In this document: piece after piece, positions 34,519-41,707 of the stretch
Position numbering within the stretch: position 1 is the stretch's first letter
Layout of the letters: each line of letters opens with the position of its first letter
Assembly: GCA_910578555.1 (NCBI GenBank)
Contig: CAJTPS010000009.1
Location: 1-64,000 of the forward strand
Length of the DNA stretch: 64,000 nt
Source of the DNA: an uncultured Lachnospiraceae bacterium
GTDB lineage: Bacteria > Bacillota > Clostridia > Lachnospirales > Lachnospiraceae
Direction of reading: 5' to 3'
Position numbers and translations under genes: made by a program
The notes under the pieces: generated by a model
Told to the model about the DNA's origin: nothing
The model's database searches: none
Seen by the model: only the letters and a program-made list of their open reading frames with translations

Positions 34519-35490
34519 GTGTGGCTTGAGATGATATGCGGCGTGCTGGTTGTGCTCCTCCTTCTGCTGTTATGGAAAATAATGACAATGCGCAGGGCGG
34601 CGCGGGAGATCCGGCAAGGCATCACAGAAAAACTTGAGACGGAAACGAATACGCTGCTTGCAATCGACAGCCGTGACAGGGAAATGTGTGCACTGGCGGA
34701 CGCGGTCAATGCGGATCTGCGGCGTCTGCGTGCAAGAAGGCAGAAGTATGAACAGGGTACGCTTGCTTTGCAGGAGAATATCACCAATGTTTCTCACGAC
34801 ATCAGGACGCCGCTGACTGCCGTCTGCGGTTATCTGGAACTGCTTGAGGGGGAGGAAATGTCAGAGGCGGCACAGCGGTATCTGGAGGTTATTAAAGAGC
34901 GGACGCAAAGTCTGAAACGCCTGACGGAAGAACTGCTCGTGTATGCCGTGGCGCTTCCGGCTGAAGGTATGGAAAATACAAAAAATATGACAAATATGTC
35001 ATGTGACAGGCGGCAGAATAAACCATATGAAGAAACGATATTAAACCGCGTTCTGGAGGAGAGCATCTCCGCATATTACGGAGCGCTTAAGTCGCGGGGG
35101 ATCACGCCGCAGATTACCATGCCGGAGACGGAAGTGATCCGCAGTGTGATCCCCGGGGCGCTTTCGCGTATTCTGGAAAATATACTCGGCAACGCGGTGA
35201 AGTACAGCGACGGGGACCTGTGCATCTGTCTGCATGAGAACGGTGAGATCACGTTCGCCAATCACGCGGCAGCACTCGACGAGGTCCGGGTCGGAAAGTT
35301 GTTCAACAGGTTCTATACCGTGGAAAATGCCGCGCAGTCTACCGGGCTCGGGCTTGCTATTGCAAGGCTTCTGACGGAGCAGATGGGCGGGCGGATCACG
35401 GCGCAGTATGCGGAGGGCGTATTTACGGTCTGTGTGATGTTTCCGGAGGAACGGCAGGTAGGCAACAGGCATAGTTCTGGAAAGCTCTGA
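34519..35490 (+). CDS. Sensor histidine kinase
   Basis: A 323-residue kinase with one N-terminal membrane helix (MICGVLVVLLLLLLWKI) and almost no outer domain, so it probably senses within the membrane or through the transporter. The phospho-acceptor site is NVSHDIRTPLTAVCGYLELL (His near 97), the N-box is RILENILGNAVKYSD and the G-box is STGLGLAIARLL. A short poorly conserved stretch (about 150-170, NTKNMTNMSCDRR) lies between them and carries one of the ATGACA-N4-TGTCAT palindromes. GTG start after AAGGAGGAGG. Its partner is the response regulator at 31669. Confidence 0.87.
   Translation: MWLEMICGVLVVLLLLLLWKIMTMRRAAREIRQGITEKLETETNTLLAIDSRDREMCALADAVNADLRRLRARRQKYEQGTLALQENITNVSHDIRTPLTAVCGYLELLEGEEMSEAAQRYLEVIKERTQSLKRLTEELLVYAVALPAEGMENTKNMTNMSCDRRQNKPYEETILNRVLEESISAYYGALKSRGITPQITMPETEVIRSVIPGALSRILENILGNAVKYSDGDLCICLHENGEITFANHAAALDEVRVGKLFNRFYTVENAAQSTGLGLAIARLLTEQMGGRITAQYAEGVFTVCVMFPEERQVGNRHSSGKL
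34987..35002. repeat. Palindrome ATGACA-N4-TGTCAT, copy 1
   Basis: A perfect 6-bp arm palindrome with AATA spacer inside the histidine kinase gene, in a reading frame different from most other copies. Confidence 0.75.
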
Positions 35491-35577
35491 GAGTTTCAAC
35501 GCGTGACAATACAGTAGGCTGCTTTGGCATAAGGAATGAGAAAGAGGAAGGAGAGTAACGCAGGAAAAGAAATCATA

Positions 35578-36711
35578 TCAGTATATGGTCTCTACATGCA
35601 CAATCTCGTTATCCTCGACCTCGAACCGCCATACGCTGTGCCCTGGCAGACGGTGCTCTGTTAAATAGTATGCGTTATCTAATTCTGTGATGTAGTAAGG
35701 TGTACCGCCGCCGATAAAATGGCTGTAGATATCTTCATAACCGCCGTCGGCCAGAGACGATAAGTCCTGTGTGCGGATGATGGTGGCATAATCCTGACTG
35801 CCTGTGATGTCCGTGGAGACGGTGATGTAGTAATAATCCTGTATGCGGGTCAACTGGATCATGCCTGCCAGGGTATCGGGAACAGGGTAGGTTTCCAGAA
35901 TCTCGAAGCTCTCAAGATCGGCACGGATAATGGCAGAATTTCCCGAGACAAAACAGATCTCGTCACCGATGATCGTGAAGGAGCGGACATAGACATTATC
36001 GAGGGATTCTATGCGGCGGATCTCGGTCAGATACATGCGGGTATCATCAGGATTATGGCGAAACAGATACATTTCCCCGCTCATGGAACTCCACGCGTAG
36101 AAGGTGTCCGTGGGCGCGTCGTATACGATATAGTGCGGGCGGTTTCCGATCCCGTCGAAGGTCTGCGTATGAACAAACAGGCCGTCTTTTTCCTCAAAAA
36201 TAAGGATGCGGTGCCGTTCCGTATCGTCAATCAGGTATATGGTGCCGTCGCTGGCAAGGGTGTGGCCCCTGTCGATGTCACTTGTCATGACATGCCACTG
36301 CGTGAGCGGATCGGACAGGTTATCGTGATAGATTACCTGATTGTGGTAGCAGTCCACCAGAAAATAAGTGTCGTCCACTTTGGTCAGGTAAGTGGGGACG
36401 CTTAAGTCGGCAAACGGGTTTCCGGGAACGTCCACGGAAGAAGTGACAGGCGTGTCGGAATCTGCCGCGAGTTCGGAGGCACGGAGATACTCCGTGACGG
36501 GACCGGGGGTTCCTGCGCTGTGGTCTGCAATGCCGGTGCTATTGGCGGCTGTACTGTTTGTGCCGGTGGACGACATAAGGCACTGCCGGAGGATCAGGAA
36601 GAGCACGACGAGAAGAAGCGCCGCAAGAGCCGCGCAACAGATCTTTCTTTTCAGGTTTCTGCGTCTGTTTTCGTGTTTGTTTTCTGTATGTTTTCTCTGT
36701 ATACTTTTCAT
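35578..36711 (-). CDS. Membrane-anchored beta-propeller-like protein of unknown function
   Basis: A 377-residue protein with a basic N-terminus, one membrane helix (ICCAALAALLLVVLFLILRQ), a Ser/Thr-rich linker (about 50-95) and a body of repeated short beta-strand units: YFLVDCYHNQVIYHDN, TIYLIDDTERHRILIFEEKD, DTFYAWSSMSGEMYLFRHNP. This resembles a six- or seven-bladed propeller facing outside. No catalytic motif is seen. It is divergent from the acyltransferase at 36960, and the gene in front of it on the other strand ends at 35490. Confidence 0.65.
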   Translation of the reverse strand: MKSIQRKHTENKHENRRRNLKRKICCAALAALLLVVLFLILRQCLMSSTGTNSTAANSTGIADHSAGTPGPVTEYLRASELAADSDTPVTSSVDVPGNPFADLSVPTYLTKVDDTYFLVDCYHNQVIYHDNLSDPLTQWHVMTSDIDRGHTLASDGTIYLIDDTERHRILIFEEKDGLFVHTQTFDGIGNRPHYIVYDAPTDTFYAWSSMSGEMYLFRHNPDDTRMYLTEIRRIESLDNVYVRSFTIIGDEICFVSGNSAIIRADLESFEILETYPVPDTLAGMIQLTRIQDYYYITVSTDITGSQDYATIIRTQDLSSLADGGYEDIYSHFIGGGTPYYITELDNAYYLTEHRLPGHSVWRFEVEDNEIVHVETIY

Positions 36712-36915
36712 TTGTTTTCCTGTATGATAATAACGTTGAGAGCATTTTGTGTATCAGACGTGACAGTGAGGTCATAGGATGAACTGTTACGGTCTATGGA
36801 ATTATCATAGCATGATCGGCGCGGCATGAGAAGCGCATATTCATACGGAAGCTGGGTTATAGATAACAGTCCCGCCTTATGCGTATTCTGCGGGAGAGGC
36901 AGGAATGTATTATGC

Positions 36916-36942
36916 GGCCGCCCGGCATGGGACGGCGCGGCC
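36916..36942 (+). other. GC-rich hairpin just before an acyltransferase ribosome site
   Basis: GGCCG-C-CCG pairs with CGG-CG-CGGCC around eight bases, ending six bases before the GGGGGA ribosome site of the acyltransferase gene. The arrangement (hairpin, then Shine-Dalgarno) is like that of the leader at 38773-38789. The rest of 36712-36915 shows only short unassigned sequence that must hold divergent promoters. Confidence 0.5.
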
Positions 36943-36959
36943 GTAAACGGGGGATCAGT

Positions 36960-38162
36960 ATGACACAGACCAGAGAGTACAACACGACATTCGGTATCCT
37001 GTCGGCACTGACGATCATTATGGTGGTGGCGGGACATTGCGGGTATCATATCATGACGGTGGGGGAACTGTTCCCGTACTATTCTTTTCATGTCCCCCTT
37101 TTCATGTTTATTTCCGGCTGCTTTTATAAGGACTCCGAGGAGACAGCGCCCCTTACCTATGTGAAAAAGAAAGTGCGCAGACTGCTGGTGCCTTATTTTA
37201 TCTGGAATGTAATCTACGGACTGACTGCGTGGGGGATGCGCGGCGCCGGGTTTGCCATGGGTGAGGGAATCAGCCTGCGGACGCTGTTTGTGCAGCCTTT
37301 TTTGCACGGTTATCAGTTTATCTATAATTACGCGGCATGGTTCGTACCGGTTCTGTTTATCGTAGAGATGATGAATCTGCCGGCGAGAATGATTCTGCGA
37401 AAGGTAGTTCGCGGGGTGCGCAGTCTGTGCGGTAAGGCGTCGGATCAGACAACCGGCAGGACGGAGAAAGACGGCGTCGCTTCCTCTAAGGCATTGGAAG
37501 ACAACATCGTGGAGTGGGTGATGCTTACAGGCAGTCTGTTTGTGGGAATCACGGTGGTATGGCTTGCGATCGGCGGACATGTATGGGGGAATTATAAGGC
37601 GCCGGGCAGGATTCTGTTTCTGTTTCCGTGCTTCCAGATGGGGCAGTTTTATCGAAAGAAGCTGGAAAAGCATGACACTGCTGGCAATGTGGCGTACTTT
37701 GCGGTGCTGATCGGGTTGCAGGTGATTCTGAGCGTGGGGTTAGGCGGGCTGGCATTCAGCAGTGTGTGGTGCACGGGCTTCGCTAACGGACCGGTCATAC
37801 CATATGTGACAATTGTGTCGGGAATTGCGTTCTGGCTGCGCGTTGCCAGAATCCTGACACCGGTGTTCGGACAGAGCCGCAGTGTGCAGTATCTCGGGCG
37901 GAATACGTATGCGGTGATGATGCACCATGTGATGGCATTTATGCTCGTGAAGATCGTGATTGCGGCTGTGGCGGCATATACCGGCATGTGTGCGGACTTT
38001 GATTTCGGGCAGTTTTATGCAAATATCGACTATTATTATTTTGTGCGCGGCGCGGAACAGTTCGGCATGGTCTATCTGGCGGCAGGAATTGTGCTGCCGC
38101 TGGGACTGCAGTACGGGCTGGACCGGATGCGGCAGTACAGGACAGCGCGGCGGGCAGTTTGA
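36960..38162 (+). CDS. Membrane acyltransferase (acyltransferase 3 family)
   Basis: A 400-residue integral membrane protein with about ten helices. The first helix carries the catalytic-type His (ALTIIMVVAGHCGYHIMTVG) and is followed by FPYYSFHVPLFMFISGCFYK, the best-known pattern of the family. A long polar loop (about 160-190) splits the helices. Substrate unknown; members decorate cell-wall or capsule sugars. The start at 36960 has GGGGGATCAGT upstream; starts at 36879 or 36912 run through a hairpin. GC-rich codon use matches the neighbours, unlike the acyltransferase at 3472. Confidence 0.78.
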   Translation: MTQTREYNTTFGILSALTIIMVVAGHCGYHIMTVGELFPYYSFHVPLFMFISGCFYKDSEETAPLTYVKKKVRRLLVPYFIWNVIYGLTAWGMRGAGFAMGEGISLRTLFVQPFLHGYQFIYNYAAWFVPVLFIVEMMNLPARMILRKVVRGVRSLCGKASDQTTGRTEKDGVASSKALEDNIVEWVMLTGSLFVGITVVWLAIGGHVWGNYKAPGRILFLFPCFQMGQFYRKKLEKHDTAGNVAYFAVLIGLQVILSVGLGGLAFSSVWCTGFANGPVIPYVTIVSGIAFWLRVARILTPVFGQSRSVQYLGRNTYAVMMHHVMAFMLVKIVIAAVAAYTGMCADFDFGQFYANIDYYYFVRGAEQFGMVYLAAGIVLPLGLQYGLDRMRQYRTARRAV

Positions 38163-38218
38163 CTTGGGATTACGGGGAATGCTATAATGAGCGCAGGCAG
38201 AGAGAAAGGTTTGAAAAT

Positions 38219-38608
38219 ATGATACTGACATGTGTATGGCAAATCAATATGATGGAGTTGACAGGCGAAGCAGGGCGCTATGTCCTGCCGGGGTTGTGTA
38301 TTCTGGCGGTTCTGCTGTCAGTGGCGGCGTATGAGATCCATTATCGCACTGTGCGCATATATAACTGGAACGGCCGCAGATACTGTTATCTCGGACGGGC
38401 CGGTCTGCGGACAGGCGGGGACGGGTATCTGGTGTGTCTCGGAGAGAGGATGGCGGATTTGTCGTATACGACGCTGTATCAGCTCTGTCCGGCGAAACGA
38501 TTCGTGAACAGGAACCGCTATAAGGATATGATCCTCTGCGCGGGCCGGGAGCAGCGTGTGCTGCATGTGGACGACTGTATGCGGCAGTCGGTGTATTACA
38601 AGCGGTAA
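38219..38608 (+). CDS. Small membrane-anchored hypothetical protein
   Basis: About 129 residues with one hydrophobic helix near residues 20-38 (VLPGLCILAVLLSVAAYEIH) and a basic cytoplasmic or outer part of about 85 residues with YNWNGRRYCYLGRAGLRTGG. No family recognised. GAGAAAGG lies about ten bases before the chosen ATG; a frame from 38159 overlaps the preceding gene. It stands between the acyltransferase and a hairpin leader. Confidence 0.5.
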   Translation: MILTCVWQINMMELTGEAGRYVLPGLCILAVLLSVAAYEIHYRTVRIYNWNGRRYCYLGRAGLRTGGDGYLVCLGERMADLSYTTLYQLCPAKRFVNRNRYKDMILCAGREQRVLHVDDCMRQSVYYKR

Positions 38609-38612
38609 TAAA

Positions 38613-38789
38613 GTGAAAAGAACTTCTAAAGTTCAGCAGCAGAGGCTGCTTCACAAAGTCAGCATAGCTGACTTAGAAGTTCCAGAAGCTGCTTCGAAAC
38701 TTCATTTCACGCAGGAGAATGCCTGAGATACGGCATTCTCCCAGACAAGCTTGCTTGTCTTTGGATTTTGAGATTCCGCAGAGCGGAAT
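38613..38789 (+). repeat. Modular hairpin leader E5 (before the glycosyltransferase gene)
   Basis: Four modules in order. (1) GTGAAA (38613-38618) closes with TTTCAC (38705-38710), around GAACTTCTAA with TTAGAAGTTC and AGTCAGC-ATA-GCTGACT (38657-38673). (2) GGAGAATGCC with GGCATTCTCC (38714-38741). (3) AGACAAGC-TT-GCTTGTCT (38743-38760). (4) ATTCCGC-AGA-GCGGAAT (38773-38789), directly before ATGGGGGTTAGCGTT and the start codon. Modules 2 and 4 recur nearly unchanged in E7 (58810-58868, other strand). Confidence 0.82.
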
Positions 38790-38805
38790 TATGGGGGTTA
38801 GCGTT

Positions 38806-39825
38806 ATGATCACAGTCAGTTTATGTATGATCGTGAAAAATGAAGAGAAAATTCTTGCCAGATGTCTCGACAGCATCGCGGATCTGATGGATGAGATCAT
38901 CATCGTCGATACCGGGTCTACGGACGATACAAAGCGGATCGCGGCGCGGTATACGGATCGGATCTATGATTTTACGTGGATCGGGGACTTTTCCGCTGCG
39001 CGCAATTTTGCTTTTTCCAAAGCGGGCATGGAATATATTTATTCGGCCGATGCCGACGAGGTTTTAGATGAAAAGAACCGGGAAGCATTTCGCGGGCTAA
39101 AAGCGACACTTCTGTCGGAAATAGACATTGTGCAGATGTATTATACGAACCAGCTTGCCCATGGAACGATCTATAATTTTGACAGAGAACTTCGGCCGAA
39201 GCTTTTTAAGCGGCTGCGCACGTTTCAGTGGCAGGGGGCGATTCACGAGCAGGTGGGTCTGGAGCCGGTCATCTACGACAGCGGGATCGAGATCCGGCAT
39301 ATGCCCGAGAATAATCATAAAGACAGGGATCTGGCGGCTTTTGTGCGGCGGACGAAGACCGGAGACAGGCTGGATAAGAGACTGCATAATATTTATGCAA
39401 AGGAGCTTTTTATCTCCGGTGAGGATCGGGATTTTATCGCGGCGCGGGAATTTTTCCGACAGTCGTGTCATGATATGGAGCGGAGTGAAGACGAGATCAA
39501 GGAGGCTGCCTGTGTGGCGGCGAGAGCCGCGCGCATCTGTGGAGATGCGGAGGATTTCCTGAAATATGCCCTGAAAGTGGTGGCTTGTGAGGGCTGTGCG
39601 GAGATCTGCTGTGAACTGGGAGAGTTCTATCTGCAGAAAGAAGATATAGACGAAGCGATTCTTTGGTTCTATAATGGAGCCTATGAGACGGAGAGTATAC
39701 TGAATATTCACAGCGGAGGCGATCTGCCCCTGTACGGGCTCGCAAAGTGCTACCGTCTGGCGGGTGACGAGGCGCAGGCGGCGGAGTATGAGCGTCTGGC
39801 GGGAGAGTGGAAAACGCCGGAGTGA
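38806..39825 (+). CDS. Family 2 glycosyltransferase with helical C-terminal region
   Basis: A 339-residue GT-A enzyme. The start MITVSLCMIVKNEEKILARC is the classical family 2 opening, followed by EIIIVDTGSTDDTKRIAARY and the metal-binding DxD-type motif YSADADEVLD near residue 90. Residues 230-330 are helical and TPR-like (GCAEICCELGEFYLQKEDID). It probably transfers a sugar to a protein or small acceptor in the cytoplasm. The ATG at 38806 is set by the GGGGG ribosome site in the leader cassette; longer frames run back through the hairpins. Confidence 0.87.
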   Translation: MITVSLCMIVKNEEKILARCLDSIADLMDEIIIVDTGSTDDTKRIAARYTDRIYDFTWIGDFSAARNFAFSKAGMEYIYSADADEVLDEKNREAFRGLKATLLSEIDIVQMYYTNQLAHGTIYNFDRELRPKLFKRLRTFQWQGAIHEQVGLEPVIYDSGIEIRHMPENNHKDRDLAAFVRRTKTGDRLDKRLHNIYAKELFISGEDRDFIAAREFFRQSCHDMERSEDEIKEAACVAARAARICGDAEDFLKYALKVVACEGCAEICCELGEFYLQKEDIDEAILWFYNGAYETESILNIHSGGDLPLYGLAKCYRLAGDEAQAAEYERLAGEWKTPE

Positions 39826-39886
39826 CCGGAACAGCTTGGGCTGTCGTAAGTGCGATATACATAAAATATGCGGAGAAATGGAAACA

Positions 39887-40948
39887 ATGATGAAATGGGA
39901 AGAAAATGTGCGCCGGGTCGTTCCCTACACACCGGGCGAGCAGCCGGATCGGGCCAATGTGATTAAATTGAATACGAATGAGAATCCGTATCCGCCGGCA
40001 CCGGGGGTAGTAAAGAGTATTGCCGCGCTGGAGCAGGATAAGATGCGCCTCTATCCGGCGTTTCCGGAACAGACGCATCTGGCGGAGGCGTTAGCTTCTT
40101 ACTATCAGATCGACAGGGATCAGATTTTTATCGGCGTCGGATCGGACGATGTGCTCTCGCTGGCGTTTATGACTTTTTTCCAGTCGGACAGACCGATCCT
40201 GTTTCCGGACATCACCTACTCCTTCTACGATGTGTGGGCGGATCTGTATAAGATACCGTATGAGACGAAGGCGCTTAATGAGCATTTCGGTATCAGGACA
40301 GAGGATTACAGACAGCCAAACGGCGGCGTGGTATTTCCGAATCCCAACGCACCGACGGGCATCCTGCTGGACACGGGGCAGGTGGAGGAGATCATCGCGG
40401 CGAACCGGGATGTGGTGGTGATCGTGGATGAGGCATATATTGATTTCGGCGGGGCAAGCTGCCTGCCTCTGATCCGTAAATATGATAATCTGCTGGTGGT
40501 ACAGACTTTCTCGAAGTCACGGTCGATGGCGGGAATGCGGATCGGTTATGCCATGGGTAACCCGAAGCTGATCAGGTATCTCAATGATGTGAAATACTCG
40601 GTCAATTCCTATACGCTGAATTACGCGTCGCTGCAGCTTGGCGTGGAAGCGGTACTGGATGCGGCTTATTTTGAGGAAACCTGCGGGAAGATTGTGCGGA
40701 CCCGTGAGCGTGCCAAAGAGGAACTCGGCCGGCTGGGATTTGTTTTTCCGGATTCTTATGGCAATTTTATCTTTGCAAGCCATAAACGGATTCCGGCGCA
40801 GGAAATTTTTGAGCGTCTGAAAGAAAATGACATATATGTCAGATGGTGGAATAAGGAACGGATCAGGAATTACCTGCGCATCACGATCGGGACGGATGCG
40901 CAGATGGAAGCGCTGTATCGGAGGCTTCGGGAGATTGTAGGAGATTGA
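39887..40948 (+). CDS. hisC: Histidinol-phosphate aminotransferase
   Basis: A 353-residue PLP enzyme that converts imidazole-acetol phosphate and glutamate to histidinol phosphate in histidine synthesis. The family signature is clear: NVIKLNTNENPYPPAPGVVK at the start, VFPNPNAPTGILLDTGQVEE in the middle, VIVDEAYIDF, and the PLP-binding Lys in QTFSKSRSMAGMRIGYAMG. Other class I/II aminotransferases resemble it, and no other his gene is nearby, so a broader role is possible. The start is taken at ATG 39887, with CGGAGAAA upstream; 39878 and 39890 are alternatives. One ATGACA-N4-TGTCA palindrome lies near the end. Confidence 0.85.
   Translation: MMKWEENVRRVVPYTPGEQPDRANVIKLNTNENPYPPAPGVVKSIAALEQDKMRLYPAFPEQTHLAEALASYYQIDRDQIFIGVGSDDVLSLAFMTFFQSDRPILFPDITYSFYDVWADLYKIPYETKALNEHFGIRTEDYRQPNGGVVFPNPNAPTGILLDTGQVEEIIAANRDVVVIVDEAYIDFGGASCLPLIRKYDNLLVVQTFSKSRSMAGMRIGYAMGNPKLIRYLNDVKYSVNSYTLNYASLQLGVEAVLDAAYFEETCGKIVRTRERAKEELGRLGFVFPDSYGNFIFASHKRIPAQEIFERLKENDIYVRWWNKERIRNYLRITIGTDAQMEALYRRLREIVGD
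40827..40842. repeat. Palindrome ATGACA-N4-TGTCA, copy 2
   Basis: ATGACA, TATA, TGTCAG: five of six arm pairs match. It lies in hisC and is read as Asp-Ile-Tyr-Val. Confidence 0.65.
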
Positions 40949-41127
40949 TTGTAACAGTAAAGATACAGGCTGAGCTGTTATCACTGATTTGCAGGAAGAA
41001 ATCAAGTTTTCCGGCAAGAGGACATATATATTATTATAGAGGAAGCATAACGTTATTTGCACGAATCCTGTCGGCGAGGCAGCGGATTTGTCAACAAAAC
41101 AGAAAGGGTTACAGGTAGTAAGAGCGT

Positions 41128-41628
41128 ATGGAGAAACTGGCTGCCGCGTTTGCGGTCACACTGGGTAAATATGTATCAAAGGAAATCGTCGTGTTCATCA
41201 TATCAATGATTCCGATTCTGGAACTGCGGGGCGGACTGATCGTGTCACAGCTTTTACAGATTCCGATCACGAAAGCGATTCCGATCTGTATTATCGGCAA
41301 TATCATTCCGATTCCGTTTATACTTCTTTTTATCAAACAGATTTTTAAATGGATGAAGAAGATCAAACTGTTCCGCGGATTGATTGAGAAGCTGGAAAAC
41401 CGCGCTATGAGCAAGAGTGATAATATTAAAAAGTATGAGTTCTGGGGTCTGGTGCTGTTCGTGGGCATTCCGCTGCCGGGTACGGGTGCATGGACCGGTT
41501 CGCTGATTGCGGCACTTCTGGATGTGGATTTTAAGAAAGCGGTGCTGGCGGAGTTATTGGGAATCGCGATCGCGACGGTGATCATGTCGTTCTTATCATA
41601 TGGACTGCTGGGTGCGCTGGTAGGGTAA
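41128..41628 (+). CDS. Small multidrug export family membrane protein (COG2426)
   Basis: A 166-residue membrane protein with about four helices. PILELRGGLIVSQLLQIPIT near residue 28 and GLVLFVGIPLPGTGAWTGSL near 108 are the two conserved halves of the Sm_multidrug_ex family (PF06695). The name comes from weak genetic evidence; its real function is unknown and may be transport related. The ribosome site is poor (GGTAGTAAGAG). The spacer before it (40949-41127) contains only weak dyads. Confidence 0.8.
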   Translation: MEKLAAAFAVTLGKYVSKEIVVFIISMIPILELRGGLIVSQLLQIPITKAIPICIIGNIIPIPFILLFIKQIFKWMKKIKLFRGLIEKLENRAMSKSDNIKKYEFWGLVLFVGIPLPGTGAWTGSLIAALLDVDFKKAVLAELLGIAIATVIMSFLSYGLLGALVG

Positions 41629-41707
41629 AACAGCAGGTATCAGCTGCAGTACGCGGAAGAAATGCGGGGCGTGGAAGTGGCTGCCGCATGGAAATCGGGT
41701 CAGTATT

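Noticed and set aside
36284..36300. TGTCATGACA near 36286 as another copy of the palindrome
   Set aside because: The half-sites are in the opposite order with no spacer, so it is a different symmetry.
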